Both the position numbers and the translations under genes were made by a program. Shown here in pieces: positions 51,375 through 63,931 of a stretch of DNA of 64,000 nucleotides. The notes beneath the pieces were generated by a model. It was not told the origin of the DNA. It saw only the letters and a list, made by a program, of their open reading frames with translations, and ran no database searches. The stretch's first letter is position 1. Every line of letters begins with the position of its first letter. The DNA is from Limanda limanda (taxonomy: Eukaryota > Chordata > Actinopteri > Pleuronectiformes > Pleuronectidae). The stretch spans positions 53,969 through 117,968 of the forward strand of contig NW_026870549.1 in the NCBI RefSeq assembly GCF_963576545.1. The letters are read 5' to 3'.

Positions 51375-52499
51375 GTCTCTCCGACCTTTACAAAAAAAGT
51401 TATTCAAGAATATCTCCTCAGATTTGGGGGAATTTCGTCGGTCGACCTCTTCCGAAGGTCGTACAAGCTCGGGGATGGTACCAATCGATCCGCAGGACCC
51501 AAATTAGTCCAGATGCAACCACTTTTCAAGTCTCTCCGACCTTCACAAAAAAAGTTATTCAAGAATATCTCTTTCTCCTATGTGCTTTCATCCCTAACCC
51601 TAACCCTAACCCTTCCGAAAGTCGGAGAAGCTCAAGGATGGTACCGATCGATGCGCGCTACCCCATTTAGTGGGGGTAGAGCCTACTTGCAAGTCTCTCC
51701 GACCTTCACAAAAAAAGTTATTCAAGAATATCTCTTTCTCCTATGTGCTTTCATCCCTAACCCTAACCCTAACCCTTCCGAAAGTCGGAGAAGCTCAAGG
51801 ATGGTACCGATCGATGCGCGCTACCCCATTTAGTGGGGGTAGAGCCTACTTGCAAGTCTCTCGGACCTTCACAAAAAAAGTTATTCAAGAATATCTCTTT
51901 CTCCTATGTGCTTTCATCCCTAACCCTAACCCTAACCCTTCCGAAAGTCGGAGAAGCTCAAGGATGGTACCGATCGATGCGCGCTACCCCATTTAGTGGG
52001 GGTAGAGCCTACTTGCAAGTCTCTCCGACCTTCACAAAAAAAGTTATTCAAGAATATCTCCTCAGATTTGGGGGAATTTCGTCGGTCGACCTCTTCCGAA
52101 GGTCGTACAAGCTCGGGGATGGTACCAATCGATCCGCAGGACCCAAATTAGTCCAGATGCAACCACTTTCCAAGTCTCTCCGACCTTCACAAAAAAAGTT
52201 ATTCAAGAATATCTCTTTCTCCTATGTGCTTTCATCCCTAACCCTAACCCTAACCCTTCCGAAAGTCGGAGAAGCTCAAGGATGGTACCGATCGATGCGC
52301 GCTACCCCATTTAGTGGGGGTAGAGCCTACTTGCAAGTCTCTCCGACCTTCACAAAAAAAGTTATTCAAGAATATCTCTTTCTCCTATGTGCTTTCATCC
52401 CTAACCCTAACCCTAACCCTTCCGAAAGTCGGAGAAGCTCAAGGATGGTACCGATCGATGCGCGCTACCCCATTTAGTGGGGGTAGAGCCTACTTGCAA
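51375..52499 (+). repeat. 1,125-bp tandem duplication, copy 2
   Basis: Repeats copy 1 directly, with the marked B at 51375, TCTCGGACC at 51856 and a standard B at 52019. Confidence 0.9.
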
Positions 52500-55226
52500 G
52501 TCTCTCCGACCTTCACAAAAAAAGTTATTCAAGAATATCTCTTTCTCCTATGTGCTTTCATCCCTAACCCTAACCCTAACCCTTCCGAAAGTCGGAGAAG
52601 CTCAAGGATGGTACCGATCGATGCGCGCTACCCCATTTAGTGGGGGTAGAGCCTACTTGCAAGTCTCTCGGACCTTCACAAAAAAAGTTATTCAAGAATA
52701 TCTCTTTCTCCTATGTGCTTTCATCCCTAACCCTAACCCTAACCCTTCCGAAAGTCGGAGAAGCTCAAGGATGGTACCGATCGATGCGCGCTACCCCATT
52801 TAGTGGGGGTAGAGCCTACTTGCAAGTCTCTCCGACCTTCACAAAAAAAGTTATTCAAGAATATCTCCTCAGATTTGGGGGAATTTCGTCGGTCGACCTC
52901 TTCCGAAGGTCGTACAAGCTCGGGGATGGTACCAATCGATCCGCAGGACCCAAATTAGTCCAGATGCAACCACTTTCCAAGTCTCTCCGACCTTCACAAA
53001 AAAAGTTATTCAAGAATATCTCTTTCTCCTATGTGCTTTCATCCCTAACCCTAACCCTAACCCTTCCGAAAGTCGGAGAAGCTCAAGAATGGTACCGATC
53101 GATGCGCGCTACCCCATTTAGTGGGGGTAGAGCCTACTTGCAAGTCTCTCCGACCTTCACAAAAAAAGTTATTCAAGAATATCTCCTCAGATTTGGGGGA
53201 ATTTCGTCGGTCGACCTCTTCCGAAGGTCGTACAAGCTCAAGGATGGTACCAATCGATCCGCAGGACCCAAATTAGTCCAGATGCAACCACTTTCCAAGT
53301 CTCTCCGACCTTCACAAAAAAAGTTATTCAAGAATATCTCTTTCTCCTATGTGCTTTCATCCCTAACCCTAACCCTAACCCTTCCGAAAGTCGGAGAAGC
53401 TCAAGGATGGTACCGATCGATGCGCGCTACCCCATTTAGTGGGGGTAGAGCCTACTTGCAAGTCTCTCCGACCTTCACAAAAAAAGTTATTCAAGAATAT
53501 CTCTTTCTCCTATGTGCTTTCATCCCTAACCCTAACCCTAACCCTTCCGAAAGTCGGAGAAGCTCAAGGATGGTACCGATCGATGCGCGCTACCCCATTT
53601 AGTGGGGGTAGAGCCTACTTGCAAGTCTCTCCGACCTTCACAAAAAAAGTTATTCAAGAATATCTCTTTCTCCTATGTGCTTTCATCCCTAACCCTAACC
53701 CTTCCGAAAGTCGGAGAAGCTCAAGGATGGTACCGATCGATGCGCGCTACCCCATTTAGTGGGGGTAGAGCCTACTTGCAAGTCTCTCCGACCTTCACAA
53801 AAAAAGTTATTCAAGAATATCTCTTTCTCCTATGTGCTTTCATCCCTAACCCTAACCCTTCCGAAAGTCGGAGAAGCTCAAGGATGGTACCGATCGATGC
53901 GCGCAACCCCATTTAGTGGGGGTAGAGCCTACTTGCAAGTCTCTCCGACCTTCACAAAAAAAGTTATTCAAGAATATCTCCTCAGATTTGGGGGAATTTC
54001 GTCGGTCGACCTCTTCCGAAGGTCGTACAAGCTCGGGGATGGTACCAATCGATCTGCAGGACCCAAATTAGTCCAGATGCAACCACTTTCCAAGTCTCTC
54101 CGACCTTCACAAAAAAAGTTATTCAAGAATATCTCTTTCTCCTATGTGCTTTCATCCCTAACCCTAACCCTAACCCTTCCGAAAGTCGGAGAAGCTCAAG
54201 GATGGTACCGATCGATGCGCGCTACCCCATTTAGTGGGGGTAGAGCCTACTTGCAAGTCTCTCCGACCTTCACAAAAAAAGTTATTCAAGAATATCTCTT
54301 TCTCCTATGTGCTTTCATCCCTAACCCTAACCCTAACCCTTCCGAAAGTCGGAGAAGCTCAAGGATGGTACCGATCGATGCGCGCTACCCCATTTAGTGG
54401 GGGTAGAGCCTACTTGCAAGTCTCTCCGACCTTCACAAAAAAAGTTATTCAAGAATATCTCTTTCTCCTATGTGCTTTCATCCCTAACCCTAACCCTAAC
54501 CCTTCCGAAAGTCGGAGAAGCTCAAGGATGGTACCGATCGATGCGCGCTACCCCATTTAGTGGGGGTAGAGCCTACTTGCAAGTCTCTCGGACCTTCACA
54601 AAAAAAGTTATTCAAGAATATCTCTTTCTCCTATGTGCTTTCATCCCTAACCCTAACCCTAACCCTTCCGAAAGTCGGAGAAGCTCAAGGATGGTACCGA
54701 TCGATGCGCGCTACCCCATTTAGTGGGGGTAGAGCCTACTTGCAAGTCTCTCCGACCTTTACAAAAAAAGTTATTCAAGAATATCTCCTCAGATTTGGGG
54801 GAATTTCGTCGGTCGACCTCTTCCGAAGGTCGTACAAGCTCGGGGATGGTACCAATCGATCCGCAGGACCCAAATTAGTCCAGATGCAACCACTTTTCAA
54901 GTCTCTCCGACCTTCACAAAAAAAGTTATTCAAGAATATCTCTTTCTCCTATGTGCTTTCATCCCTAACCCTAACCCTAACCCTTCCGAAAGTCGGAGAA
55001 GCTCAAGGATGGTACCGATCGATGCGCGCTACCCCATTTAGTGGGGGTAGAGCCTACTTGCAAGTCTCTCCGACCTTCACAAAAAAAGTTATTCAAGAAT
55101 ATCTCTTTCTCCTATGTGCTTTCATCCCTAACCCTAACCCTAACCCTTCCGAAAGTCGGAGAAGCTCAAGGATGGTACCGATCGATGCGCGCAACCCCAT
55201 TTAGTGGGGGTAGAGCCTACTTGCAA
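52500..55226 (+). repeat. Array segment with B units at 52826, 53144, 53939 and 54746
   Basis: A runs of 1, 4, 4 and the start of 3. A single A unit lies between the B units at 52826 and 53144. B at 53144 has the A-type CTCAAGG, B at 53939 has ATCTGCAGG, and B at 54746 has CCTTTACAAA with CCACTTTTCAA. Two adjacent A units (boxes 53759 and 53916) are 157 bp. TCTCGGACC marks units at 52663 and 54583, both just before a B. Confidence 0.9.
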
Positions 55227-56677
55227 GTCTCTCGGACCTTCACAAAAAAAGTTATTCAAGAATATCTCTTTCTCCTATGTGCTTTCATCCCTAACCCTAA
55301 CCCTAACCCTTCCGAAAGTCGGAGAAGCTCAAGGATGGTACCGATCGATGCGCGCTACCCCATTTAGTGGGGGTAGAGCCTACTTGCAAGTCTCTCCGAC
55401 CTTCACAAAAAAAGTTATTCAAGAATATCTCCTCAGATTTGGGGGAATTTCGTCGGTCGACCTCTTCCGAAGGTCGTACAAGCTCGGGGATGGTACCAAT
55501 CGATCCGCAGGACCCAAATTAGTCCAGATGCAACCACTTTCCAAGTCTCTCCGACCTTCACAAAAAAAGTTATTCAAGAATATCTCTTTCTCCTATGTGC
55601 TTTCATCCCTATCCCTAACCCTAACCCTTCCGAAAGTCGGAGAAGCTCAAGGATGGTACCGATCGATGCGCGCTACCCCATTTAGTGGGGGTAGAGCCTA
55701 CTTGCAAGTCTCTCCGACCTTCACAAAAAAAGTTATTCAAGAATATCTCTTTCTCCTATGTGCTTTCATCCCTAACCCTAACCCTAACCCTTCCGAAAGT
55801 CGGAGAAGCTCAAGGATGGTACCCATCGATGCGCGCTACCCCATTTAGTGGGGGTAGAGCCTACTTGCAAGTCTCTCCGACCTTCACAAAAAAAGTTATT
55901 CAAGAATATCTCTTTCTCCTATGTGCTTTCATCCCTAACCCTAACCCTAACCCTTCCGAAAGTCGGAGAAGCTCAAGGATGGTAACGATCGATGCGCGCT
56001 ACCCCATTTAGTGGGGGTAGAGCCTACTTGCAAGTCTCTCCGACCTTCACAAAAAAAGTTATTCAAGAATATCTCTTTCTCCTATGTGCTTTCATCCCTA
56101 ACCCTAACCCTAACCCTTCCGAAAGTCGGAGAAGCTCAAGGATGGTACCGATCGATGCGCGCTACCCCATTTAGTGGGGGTAGAGCCTACTTGCAAGTCT
56201 CTCCGACCTTCACAAAAAAAGTTATTCAAGAATATCTCCTCAGATTTGGGGGAATTTCGTCGGTCGACCTCTTCCGAAGGTCGTACAAGCTCGGGGATGG
56301 TACCAATCGATCCGCAGGACCCAAATTAGTCCAGATGCAACCACTTTCCAAGTCTCTCCGACCTTCACAAAAAAAGTTATTCAAGAATATCTCTTTCTCC
56401 TATGTGCTTTCATCCCTAACCCTAACCCTAACCCTTCCGAAAGTCGGAGAAGCTCAAGGATGGTACCGATCGATGCGCGCTACCCCATTTAGTGGGGGTA
56501 GAGCCTACTTGCAAGTCTCTCCGACCTTCACAAAAAACGTTATTCAAGAATATCTCTTTCTCCTATGTGCTTTCATCCCTAACCCTAACCCTAACCCTTC
56601 CGAAAGTCGGAGAAGCTCAAGGATGGTACCGATCGATGCGCGCTACCCCATTTAGTGGGGGTAGAGCCTACTTGCAA
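55227..56677 (+). repeat. 1,451-bp tandem duplication, copy 1
   Basis: Starts with a TCTCGGACC A unit, then B at 55390, four A units with GTACCCATCG and GGTAACG in the second and third, B at 56197, and two A units of which the second has AAAAAACGTT. One telomeric block reads CCCTATCCC near 55612, private to this copy. Confidence 0.9.
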
Positions 56678-58128
56678 GTCTCTCGGACCTTCACAAAAAA
56701 AGTTATTCAAGAATATCTCTTTCTCCTATGTGCTTTCATCCCTAACCCTAACCCTAACCCTTCCGAAAGTCGGAGAAGCTCAAGGATGGTACCGATCGAT
56801 GCGCGCTACCCCATTTAGTGGGGGTAGAGCCTACTTGCAAGTCTCTCCGACCTTCACAAAAAAAGTTATTCAAGAATATCTCCTCAGATTTGGGGGAATT
56901 TCGTCGGTCGACCTCTTCCGAAGGTCGTACAAGCTCGGGGATGGTACCAATCGATCCGCAGGACCCAAATTAGTCCAGATGCAACCACTTTCCAAGTCTC
57001 TCCGACCTTCACAAAAAAAGTTATTCAAGAATATCTCTTTCTCCTATGTGCTTTCATCCCTAACCCTAACCCTAACCCTTCCGAAAGTCGGAGAAGCTCA
57101 AGGATGGTACCGATCGATGCGCGCTACCCCATTTAGTGGGGGTAGAGCCTACTTGCAAGTCTCTCCGACCTTCACAAAAAAAGTTATTCAAGAATATCTC
57201 TTTCTCCTATGTGCTTTCATCCCTAACCCTAACCCTAACCCTTCCGAAAGTCGGAGAAGCTCAAGGATGGTACCCATCGATGCGCGCTACCCCATTTAGT
57301 GGGGGTAGAGCCTACTTGCAAGTCTCTCCGACCTTCACAAAAAAAGTTATTCAAGAATATCTCTTTCTCCTATGTGCTTTCATCCCTAACCCTAACCCTA
57401 ACCCTTCCGAAAGTCGGAGAAGCTCAAGGATGGTAACGATCGATGCGCGCTACCCCATTTAGTGGGGGTAGAGCCTACTTGCAAGTCTCTCCGACCTTCA
57501 CAAAAAAAGTTATTCAAGAATATCTCTTTCTCCTATGTGCTTTCATCCCTAACCCTAACCCTAACCCTTCCGAAAGTCGGAGAAGCTCAAGGATGGTACC
57601 GATCGATGCGCGCTACCCCATTTAGTGGGGGTAGAGCCTACTTGCAAGTCTCTCCGACCTTCACAAAAAAAGTTATTCAAGAATATCTCCTCAGATTTGG
57701 GGGAATTTCGTCGGTCGACCTCTTCCGAAGGTCGTACAAGCTCGGGGATGGTACCAATCGATCCGCAGGACCCAAATTAGTCCAGATGCAACCACTTTCC
57801 AAGTCTCTCCGACCTTCACAAAAAAAGTTATTCAAGAATATCTCTTTCTCCTATGTGCTTTCATCCCTAACCCTAACCCTAACCCTTCCGAAAGTCGGAG
57901 AAGCTCAAGGATGGTACCGATCGATGCGCGCTACCCCATTTAGTGGGGGTAGAGCCTACTTGCAAGTCTCTCCGACCTTCACAAAAAACGTTATTCAAGA
58001 ATATCTCTTTCTCCTATGTGCTTTCATCCCTAACCCTAACCCTAACCCTTCCGAAAGTCGGAGAAGCTCAAGGATGGTACCAATCGATGCGCGCTACCCC
58101 ATTTAGTGGGGGTAGAGCCTACTTGCAA
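56678..58128 (+). repeat. 1,451-bp tandem duplication, copy 2
   Basis: Repeats copy 1 with the same ordered markers (B at 56841 and 57648). Its last unit has GTACCAATCG, the B-type reading, near 58081. Confidence 0.9.
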
Positions 58129-61100
58129 GTCTCTCCGACCTTCACAAAAAAAGTTATTCAAGAATATCTCTTTCTCCTATGTGCTTTCATCCCTAACCCT
58201 AACCCTAACCCTTCCGAAAGTCGGAGAAGCTCAAGGATGGTACTGATCGATGCGCGCTACCCCATTTAGTGGGGGTAGAGCCTACTTGCAAGTCTCTCCG
58301 ACCTTCACAAAAAAAGTTATTCAAGAATATGTCTTTCTCCTATGTGCTTTCATCCCTAACCCTAACCCTAACCCTTCCGAAAGTCGGAGAAGCTCAAGGA
58401 TGGTACCGATCGATGCGCGCTACCCCATTTAGTGGGGGTAGAGCCTACTTGCAAGTCTCTCCGACCTTTACAAAAAAAGTTATTCAAGAATATCTCCTCA
58501 GATTTGGGGGAATTTCGTCGGTCGACCTCTTCCGAAGGTCGTACAAGCTCGGGGATGGTACCAATCGATCCGCAGGACCCAAATTAGTCCAGATGCAACC
58601 ACTTTTCAAGTCTCTCCGACCTTCACAAAAAAAGTTATTCAAGAATATCTCTTTCTCCTATGTGCTTTCATCCCTAACCCTAACCCTAACCCTTCCGAAA
58701 GTCGGAGAAGCTCAAGGATGGTACCGATCGATGCGCGCTACCCCATTTAGTGGGGGTAGAGCCTACTTGCAAGTCTCTCCGACCTTCACAAAAAAAGTTA
58801 TTCAAGAATATCTCTTTCTCCTATGTGCTTTCATCCCTAACCCTAACCCTAACCCTTCCGAAAGTCGGAGAAGCTCAAGGATGGTACCGATCGATGCGCG
58901 CTACCCCATTTAGTGGGGGTAGAGCCTACTTGCAAGTCTCTCCGACCTTCACAAAAAAAGTTATTCAAGAATATCTCTTTCTCCTATGTGCTTTCATCCC
59001 TAACCCTAACCCTAACCCTTCCGAAAGTCGGAGAAGCTCAAGGATGGTACCGATCGATGCGCGCTACCCCATTTAGTGGGGGTAGAGCCTACTTGCAAGT
59101 CTCTCGGACCTTCACAAAAAAAGTTATTCAAGAATATCTCTTTCTCCTATGTGCTTTCATCCCTAACCCTAACCCTAACCCTTCCGAAAGTCGGAGAAGC
59201 TCAAGGATGGTACCGATCGATGCGCGCTACCCCATTTAGTGGGGGTAGAGCCTACTTGCAAGTCTCTCCGACCTTTACAAAAAAAGTTATTCAAGAATAT
59301 CTCCTCAGATTTGGGGGAATTTCGTCGGTCGACCTCTTCCGAAGGTCGTACAAGCTCGGGGATGGTACCAATCGATCTGCAGGACCCAAATTAGTCCAGA
59401 TGCAACCACTTTTCAAGTCTCTCCGACCTTCACAAAAAAAGTTATTCAAGAATATCTCTTTCTCCTATGTGCTTTCATCCCTAACCCTAACCCTAACCCT
59501 TCCGAAAGTCGGAGAAGCTCAAGGATGGTACCGATCGATGCGCGCTACCCCATTTAGTGGGGGTAGAGCCTACTTGCAAGTCTCTCCGACCTTCACAAAA
59601 AAAGTTATTCAAGAATATCTCTTTCTCCTATGTGCTTTCATCCCTAACCCTAACCCTAACCCTTCCGAAAGTCGGAGAAGCTCAAGGATGGTACCGATCG
59701 ATGCGCGCTACCCCATTTAGTGGGGGTAGAGCCTACTTGCAAGTCTCTCGGACCTTCACAAAAAAAGTTATTCAAGAATATCTCTTTCTCCTATGTGCTT
59801 TCATCCCTAACCCTAACCCTAACCCTTCCGAAAGTCGGAGAAGCTCAAGGATGGTACCGATCGATGCGCGCTACCCCATTTAGTGGGGGTAGAGCCTACT
59901 TGCAAGTCTCTCCGACCTTCACAAAAAAAGTTATTCAAGAATATCTCCTCAGATTTGGGGGAATTTCGTCGGTCGACCTCTTCCGAAGGTCGTACAAGCT
60001 CGGGGATGGTACCAATCGATCCGCAGGACCCAAATTAGTCCAGATGCAACCACTTTCCAAGTCTCTCCGACCTTCACAAAAAAAGTTATTCAAGAATATC
60101 TCTTTCTCCTATGTGCTTTCATCCCTAACCCTAACCCTAACCCTTCCGAAAGTCGGAGAAGCTCAAGGATGGTACCGATCGATGCGCGCTACCCCATTTA
60201 GTGGGGGTAGAGCCTACTTGCAAGTCTCTCCGACCTTCACAAAAAAAGTTATTCAAGAATATCTCTTTCTCCTATGTGCTTTCATCCCTAACCCTAACCC
60301 TAACCCTTCCGAAAGTCGGAGAAGCTCAAGGATGGTACCCATCGATGCGCGCTACCCCATTTAGTGGGGGTAGAGCCTACTTGCAAGTCTCTCCGACCTT
60401 CACAAAAAAAGTTATTCAAGAATATCTCTTTCTCCTATGTGCTTTCATCCCTAACCCTAACCCTAACCCTTCCGAAAGTCGGAGAAGCTCAAGGATGGTA
60501 CCGATCGATGCGCGCTACCCCATTTAGTGGGGGTAGAGCCTACTTGCAAGTCTCTCCGACCTTCACAAAAAAAGTTATTCAAGAATATCTCTTTCTCCTA
60601 TGTGCTTTCATCCCTAACCCTAACCCTAACCCTTCCGAAAGTCGGAGAAGCTCAAGGATGGTACCGATCGATGCGCGCTACCCCATTTAGTGGGGGTAGA
60701 GCCTACTTGCAAGTCTCTCCGACCTTCACAAAAAAAGTTATTCAAGAATATCTCCTCAGATTTGGGGGAATTTCGTCGGTCGACCTCTTCCGAAGGTCGT
60801 ACAAGCTCGGGGATGGTACCAATCGATCCGCAGGACCCAAATTAGTCCAGATGCAACCACTTTCCAAGTCTCTCCGACCTTCACAAAAAAAGTTATTCAA
60901 GAATATCTCTTTCTCCTATGTGCTTTCATCCCTAACCCTAACCCTAACCCTTCCGAAAGTCGGAGAAGCTCAAGGATGGTACCGATCGATGCGCGCTACC
61001 CCATTTAGTGGGGGTAGAGCCTACTTGCAAGTCTCTCCGACCTTCACAAAAAACGTTATTCAAGAATATCTCTTTCTCCTATGTGCTTTCATCCCTAACC

Positions 61101-63769
61101 CTAACCCTAACCCTTCCGAAAGTCGGAGAAGCTCAAGGATGGTACCAATCGATGCGCGCTACCCCATTTAGTGGGGGTAGAGCCTACTTGCAAGTCTCTC
61201 CGACCTTCACAAAAAAAGTTATTCAAGAATATCTCTTTCTCCTATGTGCTTTCATCCCTAACCCTAACCCTAACCCTTCCGAAAGTCGGAGAAGCTCAAG
61301 GATGGTACTGATCGATGCGCGCTACCCCATTTAGTGGGGGTAGAGCCTACTTGCAAGTCTCTCCGACCTTCACAAAAAAAGTTATTCAAGAATATCTCTT
61401 TCTCCTATGTGCTTTCATCCCTAACCCTAACCCTAACCCTTCCGAAAGTCGGAGAAGCTCAAGGATGGTACCGATCGATGCGCGCTACCCCATTTAGTGG
61501 GGGTAGAGCCTACTTGCAAGTCTCTCCGACCTTCACAAAAAAAGTTATTCAAGAATATCTCCTCAGATTTGGGGGAATTTCGTCGGTCGACCTCTTCCGA
61601 AGGTCGTACAAGCTCGGGGATGGTACCAATCGATCCGCAGGACCCAAATTAGTCCAGATGCAACCACTTTCCAAGTCTCTCCGACCTTCACAAAAAAAGT
61701 TATTCAAGAATATCTCTTTCTCCTATGTGCTTTCATCCCTAACCCTAACCCTAACCCTTCCGAAAGTCGGAGAAGCTCAAGGATGGTACCGATCGATGCG
61801 CGCTACCCCATTTAGTGGGGGTAGAGCCTACTTGCAAGTCTCTCCGACCTTCACAAAAAAAGTTATTCAAGAATATCTCTTTCTCCTATGTGCTTTCATC
61901 CCTAACCCTAACCCTAACCCTTCCGAAAGTCGGAGAAGCTCAAGGATGGTACCGATCGATGCGCGCTACCCCATTTAGTGGGGGTAGAGCCTACTTGCAA
62001 GTCTCTCCGACCTTCACAAAAAAAGTTATTCAAGAATATCTCTTTCTCCTATTTGCTTTCATCCCTAACCCTAACCCTAACCCTTCCGAAAGTCGGAGAA
62101 GCTCAAGGATGGTACCGATCGATGCGCGCTACCCCATTTAGTGGGGGTAGAGCCTACTTGCAAGTCTCTCGGACCTTCACAAAAAAAGTTATTCAAGAAT
62201 ATCTCTTTCTCCTATGTGCTTTCATCCCTAACCCTAACCCTAACCCTTCCGAAAGTCGGAGAAGCTCAAGGATGGTACCGATCGATGCGCGCTACCCCAT
62301 TTAGTGGGGGTAGAGCCTACTTGCAAGTCTCTCCGACCTTCACAAAAAAAGTTATTCAAGAATATCTCCTCAGATTTGGGGAAATTTCGTCGGTCGACCT
62401 CTTCCGAAGGTCGTACAAGCTCGGGGATGGTACCAATCGATCCGCAGGACCCAAATTAGTCCAGATGCAACCACTTTTCAAGTCTCTCCGACCTTCACAA
62501 AAAAAGTTATTCAAGAATATCTCTTTCTCCTATGTGCTTTCATCCCTAACCCTAACCCTAACCCTTCCGAAAGTCGGAGAAGCTCAAGGATGGTACCGAT
62601 CGATGCGCGCTACCCCATTTAGTGGGGGTAGAGCCTACTTGCAAGTCTCTCCGACCTTCACAAAAAAAGTTATTCAAGAATATCTCTTTCTCCTATGTGC
62701 TTTCATCCCTAACCCTAACCCTAACCCTTCCGAAAGTCGGAGAAGCTCAAGGATGGTACCGATCGATGCGCGCTACCCCATTTAGTGGGGGTACAGCCTA
62801 CTTGCAAGTCTCTCGGACCTTCACAAAAAAAGTTATTCAAGAATATCTCTTTCTCCTATGTGCTTTCATCCCTAACCCTAACCCTAACCCTTCCGAAAGT
62901 CGGAGAAGCTCAAGGATGGTACCGATCGATGCGCGCTACCCCATTTAGTGGGGGTAGAGCCTACTTGCAAGTCTCTCCGACCTTCACAAAAAAAGTTATT
63001 CAAGAATATCTCCTCAGATTTGGGGGAATTTCGTCGGTCGACCTCTTCCGAAGGTCGTACAAGCTCGGGGATGGTACCAATCGATCCGCAGGACCCAAAT
63101 TAGTCCAGATGCAACCACTTTCCAAGTCTCTCCGACCTTCACAAAAAAAGTTATTCAAGAATATCTCTTTCTCCTATGTGCTTTCATCCCTAACCCTAAC
63201 CCTAACCCTTCCGAAAGTCGGAGAAGCTCAAGGATGGTACCGATCGATGCGCGCTACCCCATTTAGTGGGGGTAGAGCCTACTTGCAAGTCTCTCCGACC
63301 TTCACAAAAAACGTTATTCAAGAATATCTCTTTCTCCTATGTGCTTTCATCCCTAACCCTAACCCTAACCCTTCCGAAAGTCGGAGAAGCTCAAGGATGG
63401 TACCGATCGATGCGCGCTACCCCATTTAGTGGGGGTAGAGCCTACTTGCAAGTCTCTCCGACCTTCACAAAAAAAGTTATTCAAGAATATCTCCTCAGAT
63501 TTGGGGGAATTTCGTCGGTCGACCTCTTCCGAAGGTCGTACAAGCTCAAGGATGGTACCAATCGATCCGCAGGACCCAAATTAGTCCAGATGCAACCACT
63601 TTCCAAGTCTCTCCGACCTTCACAAAAAAAGTTATTCAAGAATATCTCTTTCTCCTATGTGCTTTCATCCCTAACCCTAACCCTAACCCTTCCGAAAGTC
63701 GGAGAAGCTCAAGGATGGTACCGATCGATGCGCGCTACCCCATTTAGTGGGGGTAGAGCCTACTTGCAA
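58129..63769 (+). repeat. Array segment, mostly three or four A units per B
   Basis: B units start at 58455, 59262, 59906, 60713, 61520, 62327, 62971 and 63452. B at 58455 and 59262 have CCTTTACAAA with CCACTTTTCAA. B at 63452 has CTCAAGG. TCTCGGACC A units at 59099, 59743, 62164 and 62808 each precede a B. The block 59,906-61,519 is a copy of 56,841-58,454 at an offset of 3,065 bp. Confidence 0.9.
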
Positions 63770-63931
63770 GTCTCTCCGACCTTCACAAAAAAAGTTATTC
63801 AAGAATATCTCTTTCTCCTATGTGCTTTCATCCCTAACCCTAACCCTAACCCTTCCAAAAGTCGGAGAAGCTCAAGGATGGTACCGATCGATGCGCGCTA
63901 CCCATTTAGTGGGGGTAGAGCCTACTTGCAA
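63770..63931 (+). repeat. A monomer with a 1-base deletion in the hairpin stem (162 bp)
   Basis: Reads GCGCTACCCATTTAG, with three C instead of four, near 63900, and has TTCCAAAAG in place of TTCCGAAAG. Real mutation or sequencing error. Confidence 0.85.

Noticed and set aside
28..63429. Many overlapping + strand open reading frames of 60-320 codons, with telomeric hexamers read as PNPNPN or LTLTLT
   Set aside because: They arise because the monomers have few stops and because A+B is 318 bp, a multiple of three, so a frame passes through B. The same DNA is open in more than one frame, starts are mainly GTG, the frames restart every monomer, and nothing resembles a known protein. No frame exceeds 320 codons in 64 kb.
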